From an uncultured Bacilli bacterium (GTDB lineage Bacteria > Bacillota_I > Bacilli_A > RF39 > UBA660), in the NCBI GenBank assembly GCA_910588195.1, contig CAJUPN010000007.1, positions 38,367 to 102,366 on the forward strand: a stretch of DNA of 64,000 bases, in the 5' to 3' direction. The notes beneath the pieces are model-generated. The model worked only from the letters and a program-made list of their open reading frames with translations. It was not told the DNA's origin and ran no database searches. The stretch's first letter is position 1. Each line of letters begins with the position of its first letter. The translations under genes and the position numbers were made by a program. Below are positions 32,195-40,450 of this stretch, in pieces.

Positions 32195-33459
32195 CTTCTG
32201 TGTCTTCTCTTTCTTGAACCTTGATAACTACGAGAAACTACACTACTTTCAAGTTGCTTATAAGTTTCAAGAGCAACACCAACTACGATTAAAAGTCCAG
32301 TACCACCTAATGTGATAGCACTTGATAGACTTGAAATCTTGCTAAATAAGATAGGAATTGACGCTATAACGATAAGGAAAAGACTTCCAACAACTGTTAA
32401 TCTAGAGATTGTTCCTCTAAGATATGCAGATGTCTTTTCCCCAGGAGTAATTCCAGGTATATAACTTCTATTCTTATCTAAATTTTCACTCATCTCTTTT
32501 GGATTTAGTTCCATAAGTGTATAAACATAACCAAATAAGAAGATAAGTGCTATATATAGTAAATATCCTGTTGGAGTTGTATATACTATATATTTTTCAG
32601 CAAATTCAGTAACTGAACTATTATTTAATAATTGTCCAATTAATGTTGGAATGCTTGTAATTGCACTTGCAAATATTACTGGCATTACACTTGCTGAATT
32701 TAATTTTAAAGGTATATAAGATTGTTCTCTTGCTTGAGAACTATCGGTTCTTGTTGTATGTTGTATTGGTATTCTTCTTTCACTAATTTGCATGTATACA
32801 ACACCTACTAAGATTAGTAAGTATGCTAATATGAATACAATGAATAGAATAACACCAACTACTTGTGTAAATGTGTCAGCTAGAACTAAATCTTTAAAAG
32901 CTTGGATAAATGTTGATGGTAAAGTATTAACTATACCAGCCATTATGAATAATGATACACCATTTCCTAGTCCTTTATTAGTTACTTGATCAGCTAACCA
33001 TAGTAGTAAGGATGTACCAGCAGTTAAAATAATTGTTGTCTTTACGATTTCAGCAGTTGTTCCACCCATAAAGGCAACGGAATACATGTAGCCTTGGATA
33101 AAGGCAAATAGGATACCTAAATATCTATTTATTCTATTTATCTTTTGTCTACCAGTAGCTCCTTGTTCTTTTAAATCTTTAAAGTATGGAATTATATCCA
33201 TCTGTAATAGTTGTGTAAGGATTGATGCTGTAATATAAGGCATAACTCCTAACGCAAATATTGAAAAAGTTTTTAAACTACCACCACTCATTAAGTTTAA
33301 TAAATCTAAGAAACTTAAGTTTTGTGTTATTTGTTTAGCGCCTGGAACTATAATGTTAGTTCCTAAACCGAATACAGCTAACACCATAAGAGTGAAGTAA
33401 ATTCTTTTTCGCAAATCTTTATTATTGGAATTAAATATTCCTTTAAGACTCTTGAACAT
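32191..33459 (-). CDS. secY: Protein translocase subunit SecY
   Basis: A 422-residue protein with ten membrane helices, the channel of the Sec system. It shows IYFTLMVLAVFGLGTNIIVPG, the plug region near SFLDLLNLMSGGSL, GVMPYITASILTQLLQM, and SVMPVIFASAITSIP. The C-terminal cytosolic tail SSVVSRSYQGSRKRRHRR is very basic. It follows rplO by one base and is translationally coupled to adk. Confidence 0.98.
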   Translation of the reverse strand: MFKSLKGIFNSNNKDLRKRIYFTLMVLAVFGLGTNIIVPGAKQITQNLSFLDLLNLMSGGSLKTFSIFALGVMPYITASILTQLLQMDIIPYFKDLKEQGATGRQKINRINRYLGILFAFIQGYMYSVAFMGGTTAEIVKTTIILTAGTSLLLWLADQVTNKGLGNGVSLFIMAGIVNTLPSTFIQAFKDLVLADTFTQVVGVILFIVFILAYLLILVGVVYMQISERRIPIQHTTRTDSSQAREQSYIPLKLNSASVMPVIFASAITSIPTLIGQLLNNSSVTEFAEKYIVYTTPTGYLLYIALIFLFGYVYTLMELNPKEMSENLDKNRSYIPGITPGEKTSAYLRGTISRLTVVGSLFLIVIASIPILFSKISSLSSAITLGGTGLLIVVGVALETYKQLESSVVSRSYQGSRKRRHRR

Positions 33460-33460
33460 T

Positions 33461-33901
33461 TTAAATCACCTCTGCTGTTCCGCCTTTTTCTTCAATCTTA
33501 GTAACAGCTTTAGATGAGAATCTATGAGCTTTTACATTAACCTTCTTTTCTAATGTACCATTAGCAAGTACCTTAATACCAGCTAATTGTTTTTTTACAA
33601 TTCCTGTTTCGAATAAAACTTCTGGAGTAACTGTATCACCATCATTAAATCTGTTTAAATCTGTTAAATTGATAGTTGCATAAACAGTAGCAAATCTCTT
33701 ATTGTTAAATCCTCTTTTTGGAACTCTTCTGTATAATGGAGTTTGTCCACCTTCAAACCAAGCAGAGATGCTAGCACCACTTCTTGATTTTTGACCGTTT
33801 TCTCCACGAGTAGCTGTTTTACCCATTCCTGAACCAGGACCACGACCTACTCTTTTTCTTGCTTTAGTTTCTGGAGATTTTTCTAAATTATTTAATTTCA
33901 T
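33461..33901 (-). CDS. rplO: 50S ribosomal protein L15
   Basis: A 146-residue protein. The ATG at 33901 (MKLNNLEKSPETKARKRVGR) is chosen because AGGAG lies seven bases before it; a longer frame to 33940 would run into rpsE. GRGPGSGMGKTATRGENGQK is the rRNA-binding loop, and FEGGQTPLYRRVPKRGFNNK follows. It lies one base after the rpsE stop, leaving no room for rpmD (L30), which usually stands between them. Confidence 0.97.
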   Translation of the reverse strand: MKLNNLEKSPETKARKRVGRGPGSGMGKTATRGENGQKSRSGASISAWFEGGQTPLYRRVPKRGFNNKRFATVYATINLTDLNRFNDGDTVTPEVLFETGIVKKQLAGIKVLANGTLEKKVNVKAHRFSSKAVTKIEEKGGTAEVI

Positions 33902-33902
33902 A

Positions 33903-34406
33903 TTATAACTCCTCAACTTTCTTTCCACGTAGTTCTGCAATTTGTTCAGCAGTACGTACTGATTTTAAAGCTTCTAATGTAGCTTTTGCAACGTTAACTT
34001 TAGTATTAGAACCTAAACTCTTAGCTACGATGTCTTTAATTCCTGCAAGTTCAAGTACTGCACGAGCAGCACCACCTGCAACAACACCTGTACCTTTTGG
34101 AGCTGGTTTTAATAAAACTTTAGCTCTACCACATGTACCAATTGCTTCGTGTGGAATAGTTCTGTTATCTACTAGGTAAACTCTAACTAAATTCTTATTA
34201 GCAAATTGTTCACCTTTTTTAATTGCTTCAGTAACTTCATTTGCTTTTCCACTACCGATTCCAACTAATCCTTTTCCATCACCAACTGCCATAGCAGCAG
34301 AGAATCTAAAGTTACGTCCACCTTTAGTAACTTTAGTAACTCTTTTGATATCAATAACTTTTTCTAATAAAAGTTTTTTCTTAGGGTCCATTTCCTGTCT
34401 TGCCAT
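33903..34406 (-). CDS. rpsE: 30S ribosomal protein S5
   Basis: A 167-residue protein involved in decoding accuracy and mRNA entry. It has the double-stranded-RNA-binding N-domain with RVTKVTKGGRNFRFSAAMAV and VGIGSGKANEV, and the C-domain GVVAGGAARAVLELAGI, NTKVNVAKATLEAL. The product is complete. In most Firmicutes rpmD would follow; here rplO does so directly. Confidence 0.98.
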   Translation of the reverse strand: MARQEMDPKKKLLLEKVIDIKRVTKVTKGGRNFRFSAAMAVGDGKGLVGIGSGKANEVTEAIKKGEQFANKNLVRVYLVDNRTIPHEAIGTCGRAKVLLKPAPKGTGVVAGGAARAVLELAGIKDIVAKSLGSNTKVNVAKATLEALKSVRTAEQIAELRGKKVEEL

Positions 34407-34416
34407 AACTTACCTC

Positions 34417-34773
34417 CTAAAATTCCAATCCATTTTCACGTGCAGCTTCTGCTAAAGCAGCAACACGTCCATGATATTGGTATCCACCTCTATCAAATAC
34501 AACAGTCTTGATTCCTGCTTTATTGGCTTTTTTGGCTATATCAGCACCAACTTGTTTAGCACCTTCAGCGTTTCCACCATTTTTTAATTTTAGTTCAACA
34601 CTTGAAGAACTAACTAAGGTAGTTCCTTTTTCGTCATCAATTACTTGTGCGAAAATGTGAGAATTAGATCTAAATACATTTAATCTTGGACATTCACTAG
34701 TTCCAGAAACTTTATTACGAACTCTTGCATGTCTTCTTAGTCTTGCAACATTATTTGATTCTTTTTTTGTCAT
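34417..34773 (-). CDS. rplR: 50S ribosomal protein L18
   Basis: A 118-residue 5S-rRNA-binding protein. It has a basic N-terminus (NVARLRRHARVRNKVSGTSE), PRLNVFRSNSHIFAQVIDDE, and the ending VFDRGGYQYHGRVAALAEAARENGLEF split across the C-terminus. It has a full ribosome site TAGGAGGT region upstream and lies 16 bp after rplF. Confidence 0.97.
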   Translation of the reverse strand: MTKKESNNVARLRRHARVRNKVSGTSECPRLNVFRSNSHIFAQVIDDEKGTTLVSSSSVELKLKNGGNAEGAKQVGADIAKKANKAGIKTVVFDRGGYQYHGRVAALAEAARENGLEF

Positions 34774-34789
34774 CCTAATTTCCTCCTAC

Positions 34790-35329
34790 CTATTTAGCCG
34801 CTTTCTTTCCTTCTTTACGTCTTACATATTCGCCTTTATAACGTATACCTTTACCTTTATATGGTTCTGGTTGTCTTATCTTACGAATATTAGCCGCAAA
34901 TTCAGAAACTTTTTGCTTGTCTATTCCATTAATATTTAATTCAGTAGCAGATACTAATTCTACTGATAAATCAGTAGGTACTTCTACTTCAATAGTATGT
35001 GAATATCCAGCATGAACTGTTATCTTTTTGCCAGATACAGCAAATTTGTATCCAACACCAACAGCTTCTAACACTTTTTGGTATCCAGCAGATACGCCAG
35101 TTAACATATTAGCTATTAACGCATTTGTTGTTCCATGAAGTGATTTTACTTGTTTTGTTTCATTTGCTCTAGTAACGATAACTTTTCCATCGTCCACTTT
35201 AGCAGTTATAGATTCATCAAATGTATAATTTAATTCTCCTTTTGGTCCTTTAACTGTAATAGTCTTATCAGCTACATCTACAGTTACACCAGCAGGAATT
35301 GTTAATACTCTATTTCCAATTCTACTCAT
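34790..35329 (-). CDS. rplF: 50S ribosomal protein L6
   Basis: A 179-residue protein with two related alpha/beta domains near the factor-binding site. It begins MSRIGNRVLTIPAGVTVDV and contains VKGPKGELNYTF, LLTGVSAGYQKVLEAVGVGY-like segment and the closing PEPYKGKGIRYKGEYVRRKEG. The ATG at 35329 is chosen over a TTG six bases earlier because it is ten bases from AGGA. Confidence 0.97.
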   Translation of the reverse strand: MSRIGNRVLTIPAGVTVDVADKTITVKGPKGELNYTFDESITAKVDDGKVIVTRANETKQVKSLHGTTNALIANMLTGVSAGYQKVLEAVGVGYKFAVSGKKITVHAGYSHTIEVEVPTDLSVELVSATELNINGIDKQKVSEFAANIRKIRQPEPYKGKGIRYKGEYVRRKEGKKAAK

Positions 35330-35347
35330 AACCAATATTTCCTTAAC

Positions 35348-35746
35348 TTACCAAACGTAAGCAAGTACTTCTCCTCCTAGTTTTTTATTTCTAGCATCTC
35401 TATCAGTCATAATTCCTTCAGAAGTTGAGATAATAGCGATTCCTAAACCATTTAGAACTCTAGGAAGTTCATCATGTTTAGCATAAACTCTTAAGCCTGA
35501 TTTAGAAATTCTTTTAAGGCCAGTAATAACTCTTGTCTTTTTACCTTCAGTATATTTAAGACTAATAGTTATTTTATTTCCGTTTTTTGCTTCTTCAAGT
35601 ACATAATCACTTATGTAACCTTCTTCTTTTAAGATTCTTGATATTTCACAAGTCATCTTAGATCCTAATACTTCAACAGTATCATATTTCATTTGATTTG
35701 CATTACGAATTCTTGTAAGCATATCAGCAATTCTATCTTCTACCAT
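35348..35746 (-). CDS. rpsH: 30S ribosomal protein S8
   Basis: A 132-residue protein that organises the 16S central domain. It starts VEDRIADMLTRIRNANQMKY, contains ISLKYTEGKKTRVITGLKRI, and ends with the conserved STSEGIMTDRDARNKKLGGE and VLAYVW. Normal length, 15 bp after rpsN. Confidence 0.97.
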   Translation of the reverse strand: MVEDRIADMLTRIRNANQMKYDTVEVLGSKMTCEISRILKEEGYISDYVLEEAKNGNKITISLKYTEGKKTRVITGLKRISKSGLRVYAKHDELPRVLNGLGIAIISTSEGIMTDRDARNKKLGGEVLAYVW

Positions 35747-35761
35747 AACTCTACTTCCTTT

Positions 35762-35947
35762 CTACCAACTTGATTTTTTTACGCCAGGTATTTTGCCTTG
35801 ATTTGCAAGTTCTCTGAAACAAATACGGCATAAACCAAATTTACGAAGTACACCATGAGGTCTACCACATCTTTGGCATCTAGTATATTCTCTTACTTTA
35901 AATTTTTGTGGGCGATTAGCCTTAATTTTCATACTTGTCTTTGCCAT
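35762..35947 (-). CDS. rpsN: 30S ribosomal protein S14, type Z (zinc form)
   Basis: A 61-residue short form of S14. It begins MAKTSMKIKANRPQKFKVRE and has the zinc ribbon CQRCGRPHGVLRKFGLCRIC, ending FRELANQGKIPGVKKSSW. The zinc form is the standard one in the spc operon of low-GC Gram-positives. Confidence 0.97.
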   Translation of the reverse strand: MAKTSMKIKANRPQKFKVREYTRCQRCGRPHGVLRKFGLCRICFRELANQGKIPGVKKSSW

Positions 35948-35956
35948 ATTTAATAC

Positions 35957-36496
35957 CTACTTTCTAAATGGCATTCCAAAGCCTTTTAATAATTCGAAAG
36001 CTTCTTCGTTTGTTTTTGCTGTTGTAACAAAAACAATGTCCATTCCTCTAATTTTTAATACATTATCATAATCTATTTCTGGGAATATTAATTGTTCTTT
36101 TATTCCTAATGTATAGTTTCCAAAACCATCAAATGCTTTTGGACTAACTCCTCTAAAGTCACGTACACGAGGTAGAGCAACACGGATAAGTTTTTCCATG
36201 AAGTTATACATATTATCTCCTCTTAAAGTAACTTTAGTACCAATACTTTGACCTTCTCTTAATTTAAAACCAGCTATAGACTTTTTAGCTTTAGTTATAA
36301 TTGGTTTTTGTCCTGTAATAGTTTCAAGGTCATTAGCAGCAGCCTCAATGAATTTAGAATCATGAGAAGCTTCACCAACACCAATATTAACAACGATTTT
36401 TTCTAGTTTTGGAACTTCCATAACTGAAGAATAATTAAATTTAGTCATTAACTCGTTTTTAATTGTGCTCTCATATTTTTCTTTTAAACTATTCAT
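35957..36496 (-). CDS. rplE: 50S ribosomal protein L5
   Basis: A 179-residue 5S-rRNA-binding protein that contacts P-site tRNA and S13. It has LMTKFNYSSVMEVPKLEKIV, GVGEASHDSKFIEAAANDL, GQKPIITKAKKSIAGFKLRE, LPRVRDFRGVSPKAFDGFGN and FGMPFRK at the end. Its start codon overlaps the last base of rplX. Confidence 0.98.
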   Translation of the reverse strand: MNSLKEKYESTIKNELMTKFNYSSVMEVPKLEKIVVNIGVGEASHDSKFIEAAANDLETITGQKPIITKAKKSIAGFKLREGQSIGTKVTLRGDNMYNFMEKLIRVALPRVRDFRGVSPKAFDGFGNYTLGIKEQLIFPEIDYDNVLKIRGMDIVFVTTAKTNEEAFELLKGFGMPFRK

Positions 36497-36774
36497 TATT
36501 TCTCACCTGCTTCTTTTTTGGGTTTTGTTTCTTTTTTTGTAGTTTTAGCCTTTGAACTTTCGATAACTGAAACATTTGAAACATGGATAGGAGCTTCTAC
36601 TGAAACTATTCCACCAGTTTCATTCATTGCATTAGGTTTCATATGTTTTTTAACAATATTGATTCCACTTACAACTACTTTATCTTTTTTTCTTAGAGTA
36701 GTTGTAACTGTTCCTTCTTTGCCTTTATCTTTTCCAGCAAGAATTTTAACTTTATCTCCAACTTTTACTTTCAT
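36496..36774 (-). CDS. rplX: 50S ribosomal protein L24, shortened with a basic tail
   Basis: A 92-residue protein. The KOW domain is clear (VKVGDKVKILAGKDKGKEGT, VVVSGINIVKKHMKPN). After ETGGIVSVEAPIHVSNVSVI the usual C-terminal part of about 35 residues (the GKxTRVGxK region of longer L24) is missing. It is replaced by a low-complexity lysine-rich tail (KAKTTKKETKPKKEAGEK). The gene is intact and overlaps rplE by one base, so this looks like real lineage variation, not a frameshift. Confidence 0.95.
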   Translation of the reverse strand: MKVKVGDKVKILAGKDKGKEGTVTTTLRKKDKVVVSGINIVKKHMKPNAMNETGGIVSVEAPIHVSNVSVIESSKAKTTKKETKPKKEAGEK

Positions 36775-36783
36775 GTTATCCTC

Positions 36784-37152
36784 CTATAATACTTCTGGTG
36801 CTAAAGATACAATCTTCATGAAGTCTTTTTCACGAAGTTCTCTAGCAACTGGGCCAAGAACACGTGTTCCTACTGGACTCTTATCATCTTTGATTAGTAC
36901 AGCTGCATTTTCATCAAATTTGATATAAGATCCGTCGCCTCTTCTTACACCTTCAACAGTTCTTACGATTACGGCTTTTACTACTTTACCTTTTTTTACG
37001 TTTGAGTTAGGTATAGCTTTTTTTACTGATGCAATAACTACATCACCAACATTTGCATATTTTCTTCCACTTCCACCTAAAACTCTTATTACTAATAATT
37101 CACGAGCTCCAGAGTTATCAGCAACTTTTAATCTAGTTTCTTGTTGTATCAT
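36784..37152 (-). CDS. rplN: 50S ribosomal protein L14
   Basis: A 122-residue protein at the intersubunit bridge. It begins MIQQETRLKVADNSGARELL and has VLGGSGRKYANVGDVVIASV, GSYIKFDENAAVLI and GTRVLGPVARELREKDFMKI. Full length; 9 bp before rplX. Confidence 0.98.
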   Translation of the reverse strand: MIQQETRLKVADNSGARELLVIRVLGGSGRKYANVGDVVIASVKKAIPNSNVKKGKVVKAVIVRTVEGVRRGDGSYIKFDENAAVLIKDDKSPVGTRVLGPVARELREKDFMKIVSLAPEVL

Positions 37153-37163
37153 AATAACCCTCC

Positions 37164-37424
37164 TTAAGCTTCAACAGATTCAACTAATACTTCAACAAGT
37201 TCATATCTTTTAGTTTTAGATAATGGACGTGTAGATAATAGTCTAACTGTGTCTCCTACTTTCGCAATATTTTTCTCATCATGAGCAGCATATTTCTTTG
37301 AGCTCTTAACTCTCTTATTATAAAGAGGATGTTTTCTATAAGTTTCAACTAAAACTGTGATAGTTTTATCATTTTTTGCACTTACAACTTTACCGATTAA
37401 TTCTGATCTTTTAGTTTCACTCAT
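37164..37424 (-). CDS. rpsQ: 30S ribosomal protein S17
   Basis: An 86-residue OB-fold protein. It shows RSELIGKVVSAKNDKTITVL, HPLYNKRVKSSKKYAAHDE and VGDTVRLLSTRPLSKTKRYE. Its ATG overlaps the last base of the rpmC stop. Confidence 0.97.
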   Translation of the reverse strand: MSETKRSELIGKVVSAKNDKTITVLVETYRKHPLYNKRVKSSKKYAAHDEKNIAKVGDTVRLLSTRPLSKTKRYELVEVLVESVEA

Positions 37425-37627
37425 TATTTGTTTCCTCCTTCACTTGTCATTTCTGTTAAAATAGTTTTCATTCTAGCGATTGTCTTTTTGATTTCTTTGA
37501 TTTTATGTGGTTTTTCTAAAGCAGCTGTTGCTTTTTGCATTCTTAAATCAAATAATTCATCTTGTAATTCAGCTATTTTAATAATGATGTCTTCACGAGA
37601 CATTTCTCTTATTTCACTAGTTTTCAT
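37424..37627 (-). CDS. rpmC: 50S ribosomal protein L29
   Basis: A 67-residue two-helix protein near the exit tunnel. It has SEIREMSREDIIIKIAELQD, ELFDLRMQKATAALEKPHKI and KEIKKTIARMKTIL. It follows rplP by two bases. Confidence 0.97.
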   Translation of the reverse strand: MKTSEIREMSREDIIIKIAELQDELFDLRMQKATAALEKPHKIKEIKKTIARMKTILTEMTSEGGNK

Positions 37628-37629
37628 TA

Positions 37630-38049
37630 CTACTCACCGCTTTCTTCTTTCTTAACGAATTTAGTTTTTACACTTAATTTATGAGAAGCAAGTCTTAAGG
37701 CTTCACGAGCAATCTCTTCAGATACTCCAGCAACTTCAAACATTACTTTACCTTCTTTAACAACTGCTGCCCATTCTTTAACGTTACCTTTTCCTGTACC
37801 TTGACGAGTTTCTAAAGGTTTCATTGTTCTAGCTAAGTGTGGGAAAATATTAATCCAAACTTGTCCTCCACGTTTCATGTAACGTGTCATAGCGATACGT
37901 GCTGCTTCAATTTGTCTTGCAGTTATGTATCCACCTTCTTTTGCTTGTAATCCATATTCACCGAATTGTACAGTTTTATTTCCTCTTGCGTGTCCTTCAT
38001 AGGAAATTCTGTGAGGTTTACGATATTTAGTTCTTTTTGGCATTAACAT
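37630..38049 (-). CDS. rplP: 50S ribosomal protein L16
   Basis: A 139-residue protein near the peptidyl transferase centre and A-site tRNA. The ATG at 38049 (MLMPKRTKYRKPHRISYEGH) matches the canonical N-terminus and follows AGGAGG by eight bases. Further landmarks are GNKTVQFGEYGLQAKEGGYI, ARIAMTRYMKRGGQVWINIF and ETRQGTGKGNVKEWAAVVKE. The start lies inside rpsC, a 23-bp overlap. Confidence 0.97.
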   Translation of the reverse strand: MLMPKRTKYRKPHRISYEGHARGNKTVQFGEYGLQAKEGGYITARQIEAARIAMTRYMKRGGQVWINIFPHLARTMKPLETRQGTGKGNVKEWAAVVKEGKVMFEVAGVSEEIAREALRLASHKLSVKTKFVKKEESGE

Positions 38050-38710
38050 CGTCATTACCTCCTTTTTTGTCATTGGCTTTTTTATTTAAGATTTCGCCTT
38101 TGTAAATCCAAACTTTTACACCAATTTTTCCATAAGTTGTACTAGCTTCAGCAGTAGCATAGTCAACGTCTGCTCTAATAGTTTGTAGTGGAACAGTTCC
38201 TTTAGTATATCCTTCTGTTCTTGCCATTTCAGCTCCACCTAAGCGTCCTGATACAGCAGTTTTGATTCCTAAAGCTCCAGCTTTTAATGTGTCATTAATA
38301 GCTTTCTTTTGAATTGTTCTAAAGTTTCCTCTATTTTCAATTTGTTTTGCAATTGATTGAGCAACTAATTCAGCATTTAATGCTGGATTTTTAACTTCAT
38401 TAATAGTAATGAAAACTTCTTCTCCACAAACACGTTTAATATTAGCTCTTAATTTTTCGATGTCTTCTCCACCTCTACCAATGATAACACCTGGTTTTGC
38501 AGTAGCTATTTTAACATCAATTCTATTTTTCTTTCTATCAATTAAGATTTCTGCAACTGCTGCATCTTTAAGTTCTTTTGTTAAATATTCACGAATTTTA
38601 ATATCGTTATTTAATGCTTTAACATAGTTTTCTCCTTCAGCATACCAGCTTGATTGCCAATCTTTATTGACTCCAAGTCTTAATCCTCTAGGATCTACCT
38701 TTTGTCCCAT
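38027..38710 (-). CDS. rpsC: 30S ribosomal protein S3
   Basis: A 227-residue protein at the mRNA entry channel. It begins MGQKVDPRGLRLGVNKDWQS. The KH domain shows KPGVIIGRGGEDIEKLRANI, and the C-domain has TYGKIGVKVWIYKGEIL. The C-terminal tail (KANDKKGGNDDVNAKKN) is short and overlaps rplP by 23 bp. Confidence 0.98.
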   Translation of the reverse strand: MGQKVDPRGLRLGVNKDWQSSWYAEGENYVKALNNDIKIREYLTKELKDAAVAEILIDRKKNRIDVKIATAKPGVIIGRGGEDIEKLRANIKRVCGEEVFITINEVKNPALNAELVAQSIAKQIENRGNFRTIQKKAINDTLKAGALGIKTAVSGRLGGAEMARTEGYTKGTVPLQTIRADVDYATAEASTTYGKIGVKVWIYKGEILNKKANDKKGGNDDVNAKKN

Positions 38711-38712
38711 AA

Positions 38713-39054
38713 TTAAGCCTCCTTACCATCACTAACTTTTACAGTTATGTGACTTGTTCTTTTATCTCTTCTATCAACTTTTGTTCTAGAACCTATTTTT
38801 ACTCTTTTGTAAACAGGTCCTGGATTAACAAAGCATTCAGATATTACTAAATCTTCTACTTTAGCTCCAAAATTATTAGTAGCATTAGCCATTGCAGATT
38901 CTAATACCTTAAGGATTAATCTAGATGATTTAGTGTTAGTATTTTTTAATATTCCAACAGCTATAGTTGCTTTCTTTCCTCTGACTAAGTCCATAGTCAT
39001 ACGGCACTTACGTGGAGCTACCATAGCACTTTTATGTATTGCATAAGTTTCCAT
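38713..39054 (-). CDS. rplV: 50S ribosomal protein L22
   Basis: A 113-residue protein whose loop lines the peptide exit tunnel. It has IHKSAMVAPRKCRMTMDLVR, ANATNNFGAKVEDLVISECF and the hairpin end VDRRDKRTSHITVKVSD. It lies two bases before rpsC. Confidence 0.97.
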   Translation of the reverse strand: METYAIHKSAMVAPRKCRMTMDLVRGKKATIAVGILKNTNTKSSRLILKVLESAMANATNNFGAKVEDLVISECFVNPGPVYKRVKIGSRTKVDRRDKRTSHITVKVSDGKEA

Positions 39055-39065
39055 CTAAATCCCTC

Positions 39066-39329
39066 CTACTTTTGTCCTGCATGTCCGCCAGCTTTACGAG
39101 TTAAAGCAAATTCTCCTAATTTATGTCCAACCATATCTTCAGTAATGTAAACTGGAATAAAATCTTTTCCATTATGTACTGCGATAGTGTGACCAACGAA
39201 ATCAGGAAAAATTGTTGAACGGCGTGACCATGTTTTTACAACTTCTTTTTTATTTGATTCATTTAATTTCTTTATTTTGTTCATTAGGCTTTTATCAACG
39301 AAAGGCCCTTTTTTTAAACTTCTTGCCAT
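39066..39329 (-). CDS. rpsS: 30S ribosomal protein S19
   Basis: An 87-residue small-subunit head protein. It begins MARSLKKGPFVDKSLMNKIK and has RRSTIFPDFVGHTIAVHNGK and VGHKLGEFALTR, ending GGHAGQK. Complete; 8 bp after rplB. Confidence 0.98.
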   Translation of the reverse strand: MARSLKKGPFVDKSLMNKIKKLNESNKKEVVKTWSRRSTIFPDFVGHTIAVHNGKDFIPVYITEDMVGHKLGEFALTRKAGGHAGQK

Positions 39330-39337
39330 AAAATCAC

Positions 39338-40165
39338 CTATTTCTTCTTGCTAACAATTAACTTGTCAGAAGCTTTCTTTCCTTTACGAGTTTTATATCC
39401 AAGTGCTGGTTTACCCCATGGAGTAACTGGTGCTTTACGTCCGATTGGTGTTCTTCCTTCACCACCACCGTGTGGATGGTCATTAGGGTTCATAACAGAA
39501 CCACGGTTTGTAGGACGAATTCCCATATGACGTGAACGTCCAGCTTTACCAATGTTTACAAGTTCGTAATCTTCGTTACCAACAACACCAACTGTTGCCA
39601 TACAAGTTCCAAGAATTTTTCTTGTTTCACCTGATTGTAAACGAACTATTACGTATTTTCCATCTCTACCTAAGATTTGAGCACTTTGTCCTGCAGAACG
39701 AGCTATTTCTCCACCTTTTCCAGGTTTTAGTTCAATGTTATGAACTAGAGTACCAACTGGAATGTTTTGTAATTGCATTGCATTTCCAACTTTGATATCT
39801 ACAGCTTCTCCTGCTTCAATAATAGTACCTACGCGTAAATCTTTTGGAGCAATAATATATCTTTTTTCTCCATCTAAATAATGAATTAAAGCTATATTAG
39901 CATTACGATTTGGATCATATTCGATACTTGCAACTTTACCTGTTACGCCAAATTTATTTCTTCTAAAATCGATTAAACGATATTTTCTTTTTGCACCACC
40001 ACCAATGTGTTGTACAGTCATTCTACCTTGATTATTACGTCCACCAGTTTTATTTCCTTTTCTTAAAAGAGATTTTTCTGGTTTAGTAGTAGTTAATTCT
40101 TCATTAGTTAGAGTAGACATTCCTCTACGACCATTAGTCGTTGGTTTATATTTTTTTATACCCAT
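39338..40165 (-). CDS. rplB: 50S ribosomal protein L2
   Basis: A 275-residue protein essential for peptidyl transferase assembly. It begins MGIKKYKPTTNGRRGMSTL and has GNKTGGRNNQGRMTVQHIGG, the SH3-like KPGKGGEIARSAGQSAQILG and the conserved MNPNDHPHGGGEGRTPIGRK with the functional histidine. AGGAGGT precedes the ATG. Confidence 0.98.
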   Translation of the reverse strand: MGIKKYKPTTNGRRGMSTLTNEELTTTKPEKSLLRKGNKTGGRNNQGRMTVQHIGGGAKRKYRLIDFRRNKFGVTGKVASIEYDPNRNANIALIHYLDGEKRYIIAPKDLRVGTIIEAGEAVDIKVGNAMQLQNIPVGTLVHNIELKPGKGGEIARSAGQSAQILGRDGKYVIVRLQSGETRKILGTCMATVGVVGNEDYELVNIGKAGRSRHMGIRPTNRGSVMNPNDHPHGGGEGRTPIGRKAPVTPWGKPALGYKTRKGKKASDKLIVSKKK

Positions 40166-40180
40166 AAGTAATACCTCCTA

Positions 40181-40450
40181 CTATATTTCTATAGCATTAC
40201 CGTCAGCTAAAGTAACGATTGCTTTCTTATAAGTTTTTGTTTTACCAATATATTTTCCAACTCTTTTATCTTTAGCTTTTGTATTAAGAGTTCTTATCTC
40301 GGTAACTTTAACATTGAACGCGCTTTCAATAGCTTCTTTAATTTGATTTTTATTTGCGTCTTTTTTTACTTTGAAAACATATGTTTTTCCTTCTGCATTG
40401 ATATTTGCAGCTTTTTCAGTAATTACTGGAGCAATGATAATATCTTTCAT
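40181..40450 (-). CDS. rplW: 50S ribosomal protein L23
   Basis: An 89-residue protein at the exit tunnel, docking site for trigger factor and SRP. It begins MKDIIIAPVITEKAANINAE and has KDANKNQIKEAIESAFNVKV. Its start shares one base with the rplD stop. Confidence 0.97.
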   Translation of the reverse strand: MKDIIIAPVITEKAANINAEGKTYVFKVKKDANKNQIKEAIESAFNVKVTEIRTLNTKAKDKRVGKYIGKTKTYKKAIVTLADGNAIEI

